Source: Methanococcoides sp. LMO-2
GTDB lineage: Archaea; Halobacteriota; Methanosarcinia; Methanosarcinales; Methanosarcinaceae
NCBI RefSeq assembly: GCF_038432375.1
Contig: NZ_JBCAUS010000002.1
Coordinates: 558,001-622,000, forward strand
Length of the DNA stretch: 64,000 nucleotides
Reading direction: 5' to 3'
A model generated the notes under the pieces. The model was not told where the DNA came from and did no database searches. It worked only from the letters and a program-made list of their open reading frames with translations. Every line of letters begins with the position of its first letter. The stretch's first letter is position 1. Shown here piece by piece: positions 19,630 through 28,653 of the stretch. A program made the position numbers and the translations under genes.

Positions 19630-21642
19630 TTAAGAGTTGATATCCTCGATATATGCTCGCAGTATCTCAGCAACGCTCCATGCCTGTGCGATACAACCTC
19701 GCGGCCTGTGCGGGGAATCACCATCGAATATCTCGGAGATGGAGCCGATTCCAGCCTCATCAAGATGGCACTCAAGATCGGACAGCAATTGCCTGCAATA
19801 TTCAAGGCTCAATAACGAATTCCCATTGACCTTTACGTATGCAGTAATGAACGGACCCATCAACCATGCCCAGACCATTCCATTATGATAAGCACGATCT
19901 CTGGAATTATGATCTCCACCATACATTCCGACATACCGGTTGTCGTTAGGAGATAATGACCTCAGGCCATAAGGAGTCAGCAGATCCACTTTCACCTTTT
20001 CAACGACCAACCTTTCCTTATCAGTATCAAGCATAGTATAAGGAAGTGAAACTGCAAATATCTGATTCGGCCTGACCGATGCATCGTTTGTGACAGTTCC
20101 GTCCTCGTTCACGGAAACACAGTCATAAAGGCATCTGTCTTCCGGATTCCAGAAAACCCCAATGAAATTGCTCTTTACCAATTCAGCGATCTCAAGATAT
20201 TCTGCTGTTTCTTCACCGATCAACTCCCCCAGCCGGATGGCAGTACAGAGAGCATTGTACCACAAAGCATTGATCTCACATGCTTTACCTGCCCGGGGAG
20301 TGATCTCCTGATCACCGATCTTCACATCCATCCAGGTAAGCTGCCCCTCATGCTCTATCAATCCATCATCATCCATTCGGATACCATATGAAGTACCATT
20401 TTTGTAGTTATGGATGATCGATACGACAGTTTTCCACATTTCCCGGACAGTTCTGAGATCCTTCGTATAGGAATAATATCTCCCAACAGAATGAATGAAC
20501 CACAATGAAGCGTCAACTGTATTATAATCGGGAGCAGAGATGCCATCGTCTGAGAAGCGATTGGGTATAAGGCCATCTGAACAGTTCTCCGAAAAGGTCC
20601 TGAGAATCTCTTTTGCATCACTGAACCTTCCCGTAACAAGGGTCAGTCCCGGTAACGAGATCATTGCATCCCTTCCCCAGTCAGCAAACCAGTGGTAGCC
20701 TGCAATAATGGAATGCGAATCTGTGGAGCGGCGTTGTACAATGAAAGAATCGGCAGCAACAGAAAGCTTCTTTGCGAGATCATCATTGAAGCTGTATTTA
20801 TCCAGAAGATCTTTCTGTCGTGAAAGTTCCTTTTCATACTCAAAATTAACCAATTCAAGAGCTAAAGCAGGATCTAAAATATGCTCAGATTCCATTTCAT
20901 CAGGAAGATCATCCGAAGCCACAACATAGAATTCACAAACATTGTCAACTATATGCTCTTCAAAATAACCCGGGTTATACAGGTCTTCCTGATAGGCTTC
21001 CCCGCGTTCGCGTTCCATCTCATATTGGAAATTGTAGTACCAATGTGAGTCCCGCTTAAATTTCATATTTGAACGCAGTTGCAGAAGAACATCATCGTCT
21101 ACTAGATTAGATCCGACATCAGCGCCTGTATCAATGCTAACTTCGGTGAAACTGGCATCTTCAGCTTTCCTGAGCTCATGAAAACCACGGTTAGCAACAA
21201 GAGGCAATATTCGAAGAACGATGTCCTGCCTGGCGGTATTGAAGATCCTGTACCTCACAACAGTAGTATTCGTTCCATGGACCATGAAGACGGTCTTGAT
21301 CAGCTTTACATTCCCGACCCGATACTCAAAGGTTGGCAGAGGGAAAGCAGAAAAACGTTCAAGGTATTGAAAGCCCGAAGGATACAGAGTATCGGGATAG
21401 CTGTGCACTGCAAGCCGGAAGACCTCACCTTCAATAATGAGCTCTTCATCCAGAGATGAAAGCAGCACTCTCCGGTCGACCGGAGGATTTGCAGAAGCTA
21501 CTAGAAGGCCATGGTACTTTCGGGAATTCTCGCCAATAACTGTGGATGATGCATAGCCACCTGTGCCATTTGTGATCAGCCATTCTCTCGAGATAGCAGC
21601 TTCATGGTCAAATTCGTCATTATATGGTGGAGATGGTAACAT
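19630..21642 (-). CDS. glycogen debranching enzyme (amylo-alpha-1,6-glucosidase type)
   Basis: This 670-residue protein has an N-terminal beta-rich domain of the GDE family (REWLITNGTGGYASST, RKYHGLLVAS) to about residue 260. A GH15-like alpha/alpha barrel follows, with AGYHWFADWGRDAMISLPGL, NTVDASLWFIHSVG, TWMDVKIGDQ, RPNQIFAVSLP and GGDHNSRDRAYHNGMVWAW. It should cleave alpha-1,6 branch points of glycogen in the cytoplasm. AGGGAT precedes the ATG. It follows the glucoamylase gene by 54 bases and is the last gene of the glycogen cluster. Confidence 0.88.
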   Translation of the reverse strand: MLPSPPYNDEFDHEAAISREWLITNGTGGYASSTVIGENSRKYHGLLVASANPPVDRRVLLSSLDEELIIEGEVFRLAVHSYPDTLYPSGFQYLERFSAFPLPTFEYRVGNVKLIKTVFMVHGTNTTVVRYRIFNTARQDIVLRILPLVANRGFHELRKAEDASFTEVSIDTGADVGSNLVDDDVLLQLRSNMKFKRDSHWYYNFQYEMERERGEAYQEDLYNPGYFEEHIVDNVCEFYVVASDDLPDEMESEHILDPALALELVNFEYEKELSRQKDLLDKYSFNDDLAKKLSVAADSFIVQRRSTDSHSIIAGYHWFADWGRDAMISLPGLTLVTGRFSDAKEILRTFSENCSDGLIPNRFSDDGISAPDYNTVDASLWFIHSVGRYYSYTKDLRTVREMWKTVVSIIHNYKNGTSYGIRMDDDGLIEHEGQLTWMDVKIGDQEITPRAGKACEINALWYNALCTAIRLGELIGEETAEYLEIAELVKSNFIGVFWNPEDRCLYDCVSVNEDGTVTNDASVRPNQIFAVSLPYTMLDTDKERLVVEKVKVDLLTPYGLRSLSPNDNRYVGMYGGDHNSRDRAYHNGMVWAWLMGPFITAYVKVNGNSLLSLEYCRQLLSDLECHLDEAGIGSISEIFDGDSPHRPRGCIAQAWSVAEILRAYIEDINS

Positions 21643-21696
21643 ACTGATCCCTTCTTATTGTTATTCAGCCGGAGCTCAAGGCCTGTCAGGCTTCTT

Positions 21697-23673
21697 TCAG
21701 TCATCTTTTGAACTACTGTCTTTCAATCTGTCCAGAAGCAGGATATTTTCGATGAACAGGGCACAACTCCAGCTCAAAGGCCTTGCCCATGCGGCTTTGC
21801 CGGTATTCTTATCCGCCTGTTCGGCCAGTATACCGGAGCTGGTTGCACTCCTCATTACCCATTTGATATATTCAAGCGCCCTGTTCACAAGCCGGTCATA
21901 TTCATCATCCCTTTCTTCCATCGAAGCAGCAAGGGTCAGCAGGGATCTGGAAAGCCACAGTGTTGTCACGACCCATGGATTGCCACCAATGTAGTTGTCA
22001 TTTTCATATCGTTTGATCCCGTAGTAACCATTGACAGGAACCCTGAGAGACCTTTCAATGTGTTCTATCATTGATAGGATCATGGACCTTTCATCAGGAT
22101 CATCCACTGAAAGAAGACCAAACGGAACAAACGTACCGATCATACTCGAATCCACGGTCTTCCGGACATCATTGTCAATAATACCACGGGAGAAATAGCC
22201 TTCCTTAAGCCATAGCTTATCAATGGTCACCCCCCGTATCCGATCAGCTCTCTCGGACCACATTTCAGCACGGTTGCTGTCATTACTGCCATTGCTCTCT
22301 CTGGCCATATGGGCAGCTCCCTTCAGACCGGCATATATAGCAGCATTCGTATAGGGGAATATTCCTTTTTCTGATTCCCAGAGGCACCTGCAAGGATCGT
22401 GAAGTCCCTGTTCGGTCCTTCCCATCAGGTATTCTGCACTTTTCCATACCGTTTCCCGAATGGAATCCAGGAACTCGCCCCTGTCGGGGTCTTCCAGTTC
22501 CCGGTAGTAACGTTCAATTGCATAAAGCGTGGAACCGGTCTCATCGATCTGGGTAGAGTCGTCAAAATTACCCCATGAGGGAGCCTCTGTCCCGTCAAGC
22601 CAGTATCTCTGGAACCAGGACCCATCAGGCATCTGCGTTCTTTTACACCATGTAAAGAACTTCTCAGCATATTCAGGATAACCTGCTTTCATCAGGGCAA
22701 GAACAGCTTCCACAGCATCCCTGTTCCAACAAAAACCATACCCACCACACATCTCAAATGCAGGATCGAATTCCGGGGCAGCCAAAATCGCACCGTTATC
22801 TGGATCCGTCATTAAGTTAAGGGAAAGCAAAGAGCGATCATAAAGCGTTATGACCTCATTCCTGAAAACAGGATCATGATCAAGTACAGATAGTTCCAGA
22901 GGTCGCATTTCTGAGAGCCATTCTACAGTGGTGCTCTCGGACCCCCGGATAATTTCAGACAGGGGATATGACAGAACATCTTTCGTCATATCGCATACAT
23001 CCTGTCTTCCCGAAGCAATTCCAATAAGAATTGTGATAGTTAACGATTCCCCCGGCATAAGATCAAATTCCAGGCCTATGGTACCGTCTATATCACCGAT
23101 CTCCTCCATATTGTTCTGGAGCTTTCCATCTTCCATATCTGTCCTGGCACTTTTAGCCCAACCTTTATCGCTGGTCTTGCCTACCTGCCATTCATCAAAT
23201 ACCAGATCAGTTGCTACACCAATGTAAAAGTCATGCATGTAATGGACAAGCATATCCCGATTCACATCATAATAAGCAGAATTCATCCGGGAAGTTCCAC
23301 CGACCTGGAAATTGGAATAGTAATAGAACTTACCGTTGAGATGTTCCTTAGAAGTGATCTCATACTTTCGAACAAGAACCGGCATTTCATTATGAACAAG
23401 ATCCTGAATAGATACTTCTATACCGGAAGAATGGGAGAGATGAGTATTGATGATGTTAGTTCCGTCCTCAACCGTCTGTTTTGAATTCCATTCGTGAGAA
23501 TCGAGCCATATAAGCCTGCCACCGGTGTAAAGACAGGCACCTGAATCGACGACATGCTGCGCTCCATCCCTTCTGGGATAGAAAAACCCCAGGATGTTCC
23601 CCTTCTCACCCATTGATACAAGCAATCTGTCGTTTCCGAGTATAGCATTTGGATGCCGGATCAGAAATCTCAC
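21697..23673 (-). CDS. glucoamylase (GH15)
   Basis: This 658-residue enzyme releases glucose from alpha-glucan ends. It shows the archaeal/bacterial GH15 plan: an N-terminal super-sandwich domain (LGNDRLLVSMGEKGNILGFFYPRR) to about residue 280, then the catalytic alpha/alpha barrel with GGYGFCWNRDAVEAVLAL, PDGSWFQRYWLDG, STQIDETGSTLYA and a C-terminal NPWVVTTLWLSRSLL. There is no signal peptide, so it acts in the cytoplasm. The assigned start is GTG, five bases after the inferred transcript start (leaderless); a CTG at 23664 is a conceivable alternative. It probably begins a two-gene transcript with the debranching enzyme. Confidence 0.86.
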   Translation of the reverse strand: MRFLIRHPNAILGNDRLLVSMGEKGNILGFFYPRRDGAQHVVDSGACLYTGGRLIWLDSHEWNSKQTVEDGTNIINTHLSHSSGIEVSIQDLVHNEMPVLVRKYEITSKEHLNGKFYYYSNFQVGGTSRMNSAYYDVNRDMLVHYMHDFYIGVATDLVFDEWQVGKTSDKGWAKSARTDMEDGKLQNNMEEIGDIDGTIGLEFDLMPGESLTITILIGIASGRQDVCDMTKDVLSYPLSEIIRGSESTTVEWLSEMRPLELSVLDHDPVFRNEVITLYDRSLLSLNLMTDPDNGAILAAPEFDPAFEMCGGYGFCWNRDAVEAVLALMKAGYPEYAEKFFTWCKRTQMPDGSWFQRYWLDGTEAPSWGNFDDSTQIDETGSTLYAIERYYRELEDPDRGEFLDSIRETVWKSAEYLMGRTEQGLHDPCRCLWESEKGIFPYTNAAIYAGLKGAAHMARESNGSNDSNRAEMWSERADRIRGVTIDKLWLKEGYFSRGIIDNDVRKTVDSSMIGTFVPFGLLSVDDPDERSMILSMIEHIERSLRVPVNGYYGIKRYENDNYIGGNPWVVTTLWLSRSLLTLAASMEERDDEYDRLVNRALEYIKWVMRSATSSGILAEQADKNTGKAAWARPLSWSCALFIENILLLDRLKDSSSKDD

Positions 23674-23692
23674 CCCACATTAAGAACTATAT

Positions 23693-23716
23693 TTGATTAA
23701 TTATATAGTTAATCAA
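23693..23716 (-). promoter_or_regulatory. glucoamylase promoter: TATA box inside an inverted repeat
   Basis: TTGATTAA (23693-23700) and TTAATCAA (23709-23716) form a perfect 8-bp inverted repeat. The eight-base spacer reads CTATATAA on the leftward strand, a TATA box predicting transcription start near 23678, five bases before the GTG. A protein bound here would block TATA recognition directly. Confidence 0.5.
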
Positions 23717-23830
23717 TTATTCAGCTGTTTGTCTGCCATTCATCAGCACAAACCCATCAATCAATCCGCCCACAAGCATTAATTCATCGGCTACCTATCC
23801 ACCTGCTATGGTAGCCGATCAGTAGACTGG

Positions 23831-25030
23831 TTACTCATCCATTTCAGCCAGCTTCCTGAAAACACATGACTTGAAATCCAGGAAAACTGCCATGAAATTG
23901 ATTGCTGCATCGTAAGGGGAATTATGGATGCTGAAATATGAATGAACATCACCGTCACCCAGCCATTTGGTACTCATGTAGTAATAGTGGTCGGATGTGA
24001 GGAGATGCTTCCATATGTTGATAAGCTCCGGGTCTTTTGTTCGCTTCACGTAAGGTCCAAGCCCCTTTGCTTCTTCGAAGCACCTGCGTTGCATATCGTT
24101 GCCCAGCCATGCACTTGTATCCCTCTCCATATCTGCCCAGGAGATGGTGTTAAAGTCACCAACATCGATCTCGCCTACTGGCCCATATCTGTCAACTACC
24201 TCGGAGGGAGTGTTGAACTCAATGTTCTTGCTAAGAACCTCATCCGGCAGAGCCCTCATGAAATCAAAGATACCTGTATCCGCCCACTGGTGTTCACCGA
24301 AGGTCTCGTAATCCATGAAGATGTTCAGGCAATCACCTTGCTCTCTGGAAGCCCAGCAGGCCCACTTGTCAGCGGTCAGTGGATACTCTTCCCACCATCT
24401 GGCTGAGAAACGATAGCCAATGTCATCGCTCATCTTGTAGTTCCTCATAAGGACGGCTATATCGCAATCCTTTGCCTTGTAGACATGATTTGGTGAGCGT
24501 GATTGCAGAAGCTGGTCAACACCTTCTGTAAGTATAGCCTTGTAGCCCATGGATGAAACTGCCTCTGCTACACTATTATTGTAAAGAAGTTCCGTGTTCC
24601 TGAAGATCTGTGGCTTTACACCAAGCAGTTCTGAAGTGATATCATGATGGGTCTTTACTTCTTCCCTGAACTCGTCCTTGCTATCAAAAAGACCTGCAAG
24701 GGAATGGTAATTGGTCTCATCGAGGAATTCCACACATTTTGAGTCAGCAAGCCGCTGGAAGATGTCCAGGACATCAGGATTCCATTTCTCACACTGGCTC
24801 AGGAGAGTGCCGGTTATTGAAACACTGAACTTGAAGTCGCCTTCATGCTGTTCAACGAGATCTGCCAGAAGGGTTGTTGCCGGAACGTAGCACTTGCTGG
24901 CTACCTTTTCAAAAATGTTCCTGTTTATTGCAACATCGAAATACCTTTCAAATCCTTTCGAGTCATCAGGCCAGAACCACTTCAAACGATACGGCTGATG
25001 AAGCTGGAAGTACATACAAACGGATCTCAT
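23831..25030 (-). CDS. GH57 alpha-amylase/amylopullulanase-type enzyme
   Basis: This 399-residue GH57 enzyme is expected to hydrolyse or transfer alpha-1,4-glucan. The conserved regions are intact: QLHQPYRL (residues 9-16), IFRNTELLY with nucleophile Glu147, and FMDYETFGEHQW with acid/base Asp240. No signal peptide is present. The ATG overlaps the stop of the upstream GH57-like gene by four bases (ATGA) and its AGGTGA ribosome-binding site lies inside that gene, so the two are translationally coupled. It is the shorter amylase-type form of GH57; fine specificity cannot be set from the sequence. Confidence 0.88.
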   Translation of the reverse strand: MRSVCMYFQLHQPYRLKWFWPDDSKGFERYFDVAINRNIFEKVASKCYVPATTLLADLVEQHEGDFKFSVSITGTLLSQCEKWNPDVLDIFQRLADSKCVEFLDETNYHSLAGLFDSKDEFREEVKTHHDITSELLGVKPQIFRNTELLYNNSVAEAVSSMGYKAILTEGVDQLLQSRSPNHVYKAKDCDIAVLMRNYKMSDDIGYRFSARWWEEYPLTADKWACWASREQGDCLNIFMDYETFGEHQWADTGIFDFMRALPDEVLSKNIEFNTPSEVVDRYGPVGEIDVGDFNTISWADMERDTSAWLGNDMQRRCFEEAKGLGPYVKRTKDPELINIWKHLLTSDHYYYMSTKWLGDGDVHSYFSIHNSPYDAAINFMAVFLDFKSCVFRKLAEMDE

Positions 25031-26157
25031 GCCTTCACCTCCAGTAATGCACGCTTAAAGTCCGAAAGAACAGAGAACGTATTGACCGCCTTTTCATAAC
25101 CCTGATTGTTGTTGTCAGAACCCATTTCCAGCAGTATCTCACTTTGTTGCAGGTACCGGTAAATGCAGTTCATCTTATCGTATTCAGGAGAATCCTTTAT
25201 GGACTCAAGCATCTTTCCGATACCTACCAGCTCATGCATGTACAGGTGCTGGGGGTGATTCCCCACCAGGTTGTGCATCCCGTAACGTGAGGTTGACTTG
25301 TTCATAATGGAAGGTAGTTCTTTTGTCTTGAAGCTCTTCAATGCTTCTTCAGGCGTTACCATTGAAATACCATATCTCTCTAAACTTTCAGGAAGGTCCA
25401 TCAGGAACTGAAGTACATCGCTTCTGCTTTGCTGATGGGAAAGGATAGAGCTGTATTTGAAATGCAATGTGGTCACATCCCCTTCCATATTAGCTATCCA
25501 TGAAGCGAATTTATCAGCTATCAGAGGATAGCTGATCCATTTCTGGTCTGAAAAACGTAATTCAATATCCTCGCTCAGGGAGATGTGGCGCAGCAGAGTC
25601 GGAATATGATTATCGTAGACATGGTTTGGATCATTGCCGTACAACAGGTTATCCGAGCCTTCTGAGATCAGGCACTTGAATTTCATCTCTTTAAGGAGAT
25701 TGCTAAGATCCTTTGTCAGTATCAGCTCCGAATTGATGAAAGTACTGGGATTAATATCAAAGATATCGCGGATCTTGTTGCGATGCATTGAAACCTGTTC
25801 CCTGAATTCCTTACTGTCAGGGAAAAGGGACGATACGGAATGATAATAAGGGGAAGATGCAAAACCTGCACCCCTGTCCTTTAGTTCCTGGAATGATTCT
25901 ATAATAGCGGGATTCCATTTGCACTGGTCCAGGAATATACCGGATATGTCAAAGGTATATTTCGCACCATTATCGATGGAATCCAGCAAAGCTTCATTCG
26001 TGCTTAGCATCTGAGGCAGGCTTCTTTCCAGAGCAGAGAATATCTGGGGCTGATCAAAATAGGTATCAAACTGCGGAGAACGATAACCTTCGGATGGCCA
26101 GTACCATTTTAGTACACAGGGAAGGTGAACTTCCGAACAAATGCAAACTGACTGCAT
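25027..26157 (-). CDS. degenerate GH57-like protein (probable pseudoenzyme)
   Basis: This 376-residue protein aligns along its length with the GH57 enzyme encoded next to it (VCICSEVHLPCVLKWYWP against VCMYFQLHQPYRLKWFWP). The region-3 motif keeps a glutamate (FINSEL, Glu144), but the acid/base segment FMDYETFGEHQW is replaced by LHFKYSSILSHQQ, putting Lys234 where the catalytic aspartate should be. It also has HLP instead of HQP. It should be unable to do normal GH57 catalysis and may bind glucan or regulate its partner, with which it is translationally coupled. The reading frame is intact, so it is not a pseudogene. Confidence 0.8.
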   Translation of the reverse strand: MQSVCICSEVHLPCVLKWYWPSEGYRSPQFDTYFDQPQIFSALERSLPQMLSTNEALLDSIDNGAKYTFDISGIFLDQCKWNPAIIESFQELKDRGAGFASSPYYHSVSSLFPDSKEFREQVSMHRNKIRDIFDINPSTFINSELILTKDLSNLLKEMKFKCLISEGSDNLLYGNDPNHVYDNHIPTLLRHISLSEDIELRFSDQKWISYPLIADKFASWIANMEGDVTTLHFKYSSILSHQQSRSDVLQFLMDLPESLERYGISMVTPEEALKSFKTKELPSIMNKSTSRYGMHNLVGNHPQHLYMHELVGIGKMLESIKDSPEYDKMNCIYRYLQQSEILLEMGSDNNNQGYEKAVNTFSVLSDFKRALLEVKA

Positions 26158-26230
26158 TTACAAACCTCTTGTTTTAATTATAATACAGGTAATGTATTTC
26201 CAATAACATTAGTTACTATTGCTATCGGAT

Positions 26231-27400
26231 TTACTCTCCAAGAACATCAAGGTACGCTTCACTTGTTTGTTCCGCGATCTTGTGCCAGTTGTACTTGGTA
26301 TCGATAAGCTCTTTGCCTGCTTCCCTCATGCTGCCGTTGGAAAGGTCATCAAGTGCATATTTTATGCCCCATGCGATCGATTCCGGGTTCTTGTAGACAA
26401 GAATACCATCGACAAAATTGTCTATTATCTGCACAGCATCTGTTGCGACGATGGTCCTTTCAGCATCCCAGCCCTCAAGGACAACTATTCCGAAAGGCTC
26501 GTTCCTGCTCGGGATACACATGATATCACAGGCATTTAACCAGTCCTTAGCCCTCTCATCATCCACATAACCAAGGAAATGGCAGCATTCGGTACACTTA
26601 CCTGAACTTGCAATATGTTCACAGTGAGGACGCATCTCGCCTTCACCTATGAAGACGAACTGGGTATCCCAGCGGTGAGATTTTACTTCAGGAACAGCCT
26701 CAACAAGCATATCAGGACCTTTCTGGTAGCTCATTCGTCCTATGAAAAGGACAACAGGTGCAAGAGGATGAATACCTAATCTCTTTTTTACTTCTCCTGG
26801 ATCAACATCCTTCTTCATTTTCCCATGGAAGATCCCGTTTGGAATGATAGAAATCTTGTCATGAGGGATCTGGTACAGGAACTTGATCTCGTCCGTAAGT
26901 TGCTGGGAAGTGGATATGACCCTGGTGGACTCATAGCCTGCCTTCCATTCCCTGTGGGATATCTCTTCGGCCTCCCACCAGTTACCATGCACGTTACCGT
27001 TGCGACCCCATTCGGTACTGTGGTATGTCATCAAAAAAGGAATGCCAAACTCGTACTTGATCCTTGAGACAACATTGAAAGGGTGCCAGTCGTGGACATG
27101 CAATACATCAAAATCACCATATTCCTTGGTAACATCAAGGAACCTCGAGTACATTGCATCACACATGCTATCCATTTGATGAACGATGCCTCCGTCAAGA
27201 GAATGATCCACCCTGTGGTAATGGACACCATTGACCATCTCGTGAGTTTCAAGTCCTGAATTCCTTGTAAATATGTGGACCGAATGCCCCATTTCAGCAA
27301 GAGCTTCACCAAGTTCGGAAACGTGTGGAGCTATACCACCCACTTTTACCGAGTGCAGACTTTCCCAGGAAAACATCCCGATGTTTAATTTTTTCCCCAT
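26231..27400 (-). CDS. GT4-family glycosyltransferase
   Basis: This 389-residue GT-B fold transferase carries an N-terminal KVGGIAPHVSELGEALAEMGH loop, a DVLHVHDWHPF motif and VISTSQQLTDEI. The C-terminal nucleotide-sugar half has LFIGRMSYQKGPDMLVEA and the E-x7-E-type motif in SRNEPFGIVVLEGWDA. A cluster GKCTECCHFLGY near residue 250 contains three cysteines. Its place in a glycogen cluster suggests glucan elongation or a related glucosyl transfer; donor and acceptor are unknown. It is 73 bases upstream of the GH57-like gene. Confidence 0.82.
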   Translation of the reverse strand: MGKKLNIGMFSWESLHSVKVGGIAPHVSELGEALAEMGHSVHIFTRNSGLETHEMVNGVHYHRVDHSLDGGIVHQMDSMCDAMYSRFLDVTKEYGDFDVLHVHDWHPFNVVSRIKYEFGIPFLMTYHSTEWGRNGNVHGNWWEAEEISHREWKAGYESTRVISTSQQLTDEIKFLYQIPHDKISIIPNGIFHGKMKKDVDPGEVKKRLGIHPLAPVVLFIGRMSYQKGPDMLVEAVPEVKSHRWDTQFVFIGEGEMRPHCEHIASSGKCTECCHFLGYVDDERAKDWLNACDIMCIPSRNEPFGIVVLEGWDAERTIVATDAVQIIDNFVDGILVYKNPESIAWGIKYALDDLSNGSMREAGKELIDTKYNWHKIAEQTSEAYLDVLGE

Positions 27401-27527
27401 TTTCTTTCAAACCCATTTTTTTATTTTGAATATATAAAGTACAAATATTAAATAAATTGAATATATTAACTTTCAGAAATCTCCGAATCGTAGAATGGTC
27501 CTGCAAATATTTGAAGAAACATTCAGA

Positions 27528-28508
27528 TCAATCCTCAAACTTCCCCTGAAGATATTTTGCAGCCGTCTCCGGAGGCATTGTGTTAATGTATATGCCGGTA
27601 TTCTTTTCAAAACCAGCTGCCTTAGTTGTAACCGGCTGAATCTTTAAGTTGAAGTGATATCCCGGTTCATCCTTCAATTGATAGAACATGTAATTGTAGG
27701 GTATCTCACCGATATTATCCAGCAGGCCTGACAGGGCAGAACGTATTGCATTACCAAGAGAAACTAGCTGTTCGTTATCAAAAACTGAGATATGATGTAT
27801 GTGCATCTTAGGAAGTACCCACATCTCGTATGGGATCATCGAACAATAAGGAGCTATGACAATGAAATGCTTATTCTCATAGATCAATCTCTCACTGTTG
27901 CTTTCTTTTTCAATGACCTCACAATAAGGACATTTTGAAAGGGATCCTATTGCATTCATCTCTTCAACTAATACCGGGGGTATCACCGGCAGGGCTATCA
28001 GCTGGGAATGAGTGTGTGCCAGGGATGCACCTGCTTTTTCTCCCCAGTTCTTGAAGAGTGAAACATATTCTATCCTGTCAAGAGACTCATAGTAAACTAC
28101 CTGGTCACGGTAGACCTTCATGAGCAGTGACATCTCATCATCGGAAAAGTCAGGTATGACCTTCTCATGAGACGGGGTTTCAACTATCACTTCGTGATAC
28201 CCATATCCCGGAAGTGTGTCAGATACGGAACTGACCTCACCTGCATCCGGAGAAAGAGCAGGATAAAGATTGGGTATACAGCGCATATCCCATCCACTTA
28301 TTCTTGAACCCTCTTCTTCCTTCAGTATTTTACCGTCTTTATAGACTGCAGTTGCAAGAGGTGTTTTGTCCTCTTCCCCTGCGCAAAAGACGCATCTGTT
28401 AGATGTACCTTCATTCTTTTCTGCTTTGAAAACCGAAGGTCTTTTGCTTCTTCCCGGTGCTATCAGGCAATATTCTTCCAGAAAGTAGTGCTTACGTATC
28501 TCTGACAT
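27528..28508 (-). CDS. galT: galactose-1-phosphate uridylyltransferase family protein
   Basis: This 326-residue protein of the HIT superfamily has the zinc-type CVFC (39-42) and CPYC (about 203-206) pairs and AHTHSQL, with the nucleophilic histidine at His167. GalT swaps UMP between hexose-1-phosphates and UDP-sugars. In a glycogen cluster, and without galactose genes nearby, it may act as a hexose-1-phosphate nucleotidyl transferase supplying or using UDP-glucose; that is inference. The ATG has a GGGG ribosome-binding site. It lies 145 bases after glycogen synthase on the same strand. Confidence 0.82.
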   Translation of the reverse strand: MSEIRKHYFLEEYCLIAPGRSKRPSVFKAEKNEGTSNRCVFCAGEEDKTPLATAVYKDGKILKEEEGSRISGWDMRCIPNLYPALSPDAGEVSSVSDTLPGYGYHEVIVETPSHEKVIPDFSDDEMSLLMKVYRDQVVYYESLDRIEYVSLFKNWGEKAGASLAHTHSQLIALPVIPPVLVEEMNAIGSLSKCPYCEVIEKESNSERLIYENKHFIVIAPYCSMIPYEMWVLPKMHIHHISVFDNEQLVSLGNAIRSALSGLLDNIGEIPYNYMFYQLKDEPGYHFNLKIQPVTTKAAGFEKNTGIYINTMPPETAAKYLQGKFED

Positions 28509-28653
28509 GTTTCCCCATCAACCCTAATGTAAATCAATTATACGTCAATCAATCTTCACTCTTAATTTTGATATTTATTTTAATATTAATTTTAATTTTT
28601 TTGATTTTTATTTATATTTTCACACCATAAGAACGATAGTTCTTATTTTGCAG

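Noticed and set aside
25027-26157. Reading the GH57-like gene as a pseudogene
   Set aside because: The frame is intact and full length, and the gene is translationally coupled to its neighbour; only catalytic residues are changed, so a pseudoenzyme fits better.
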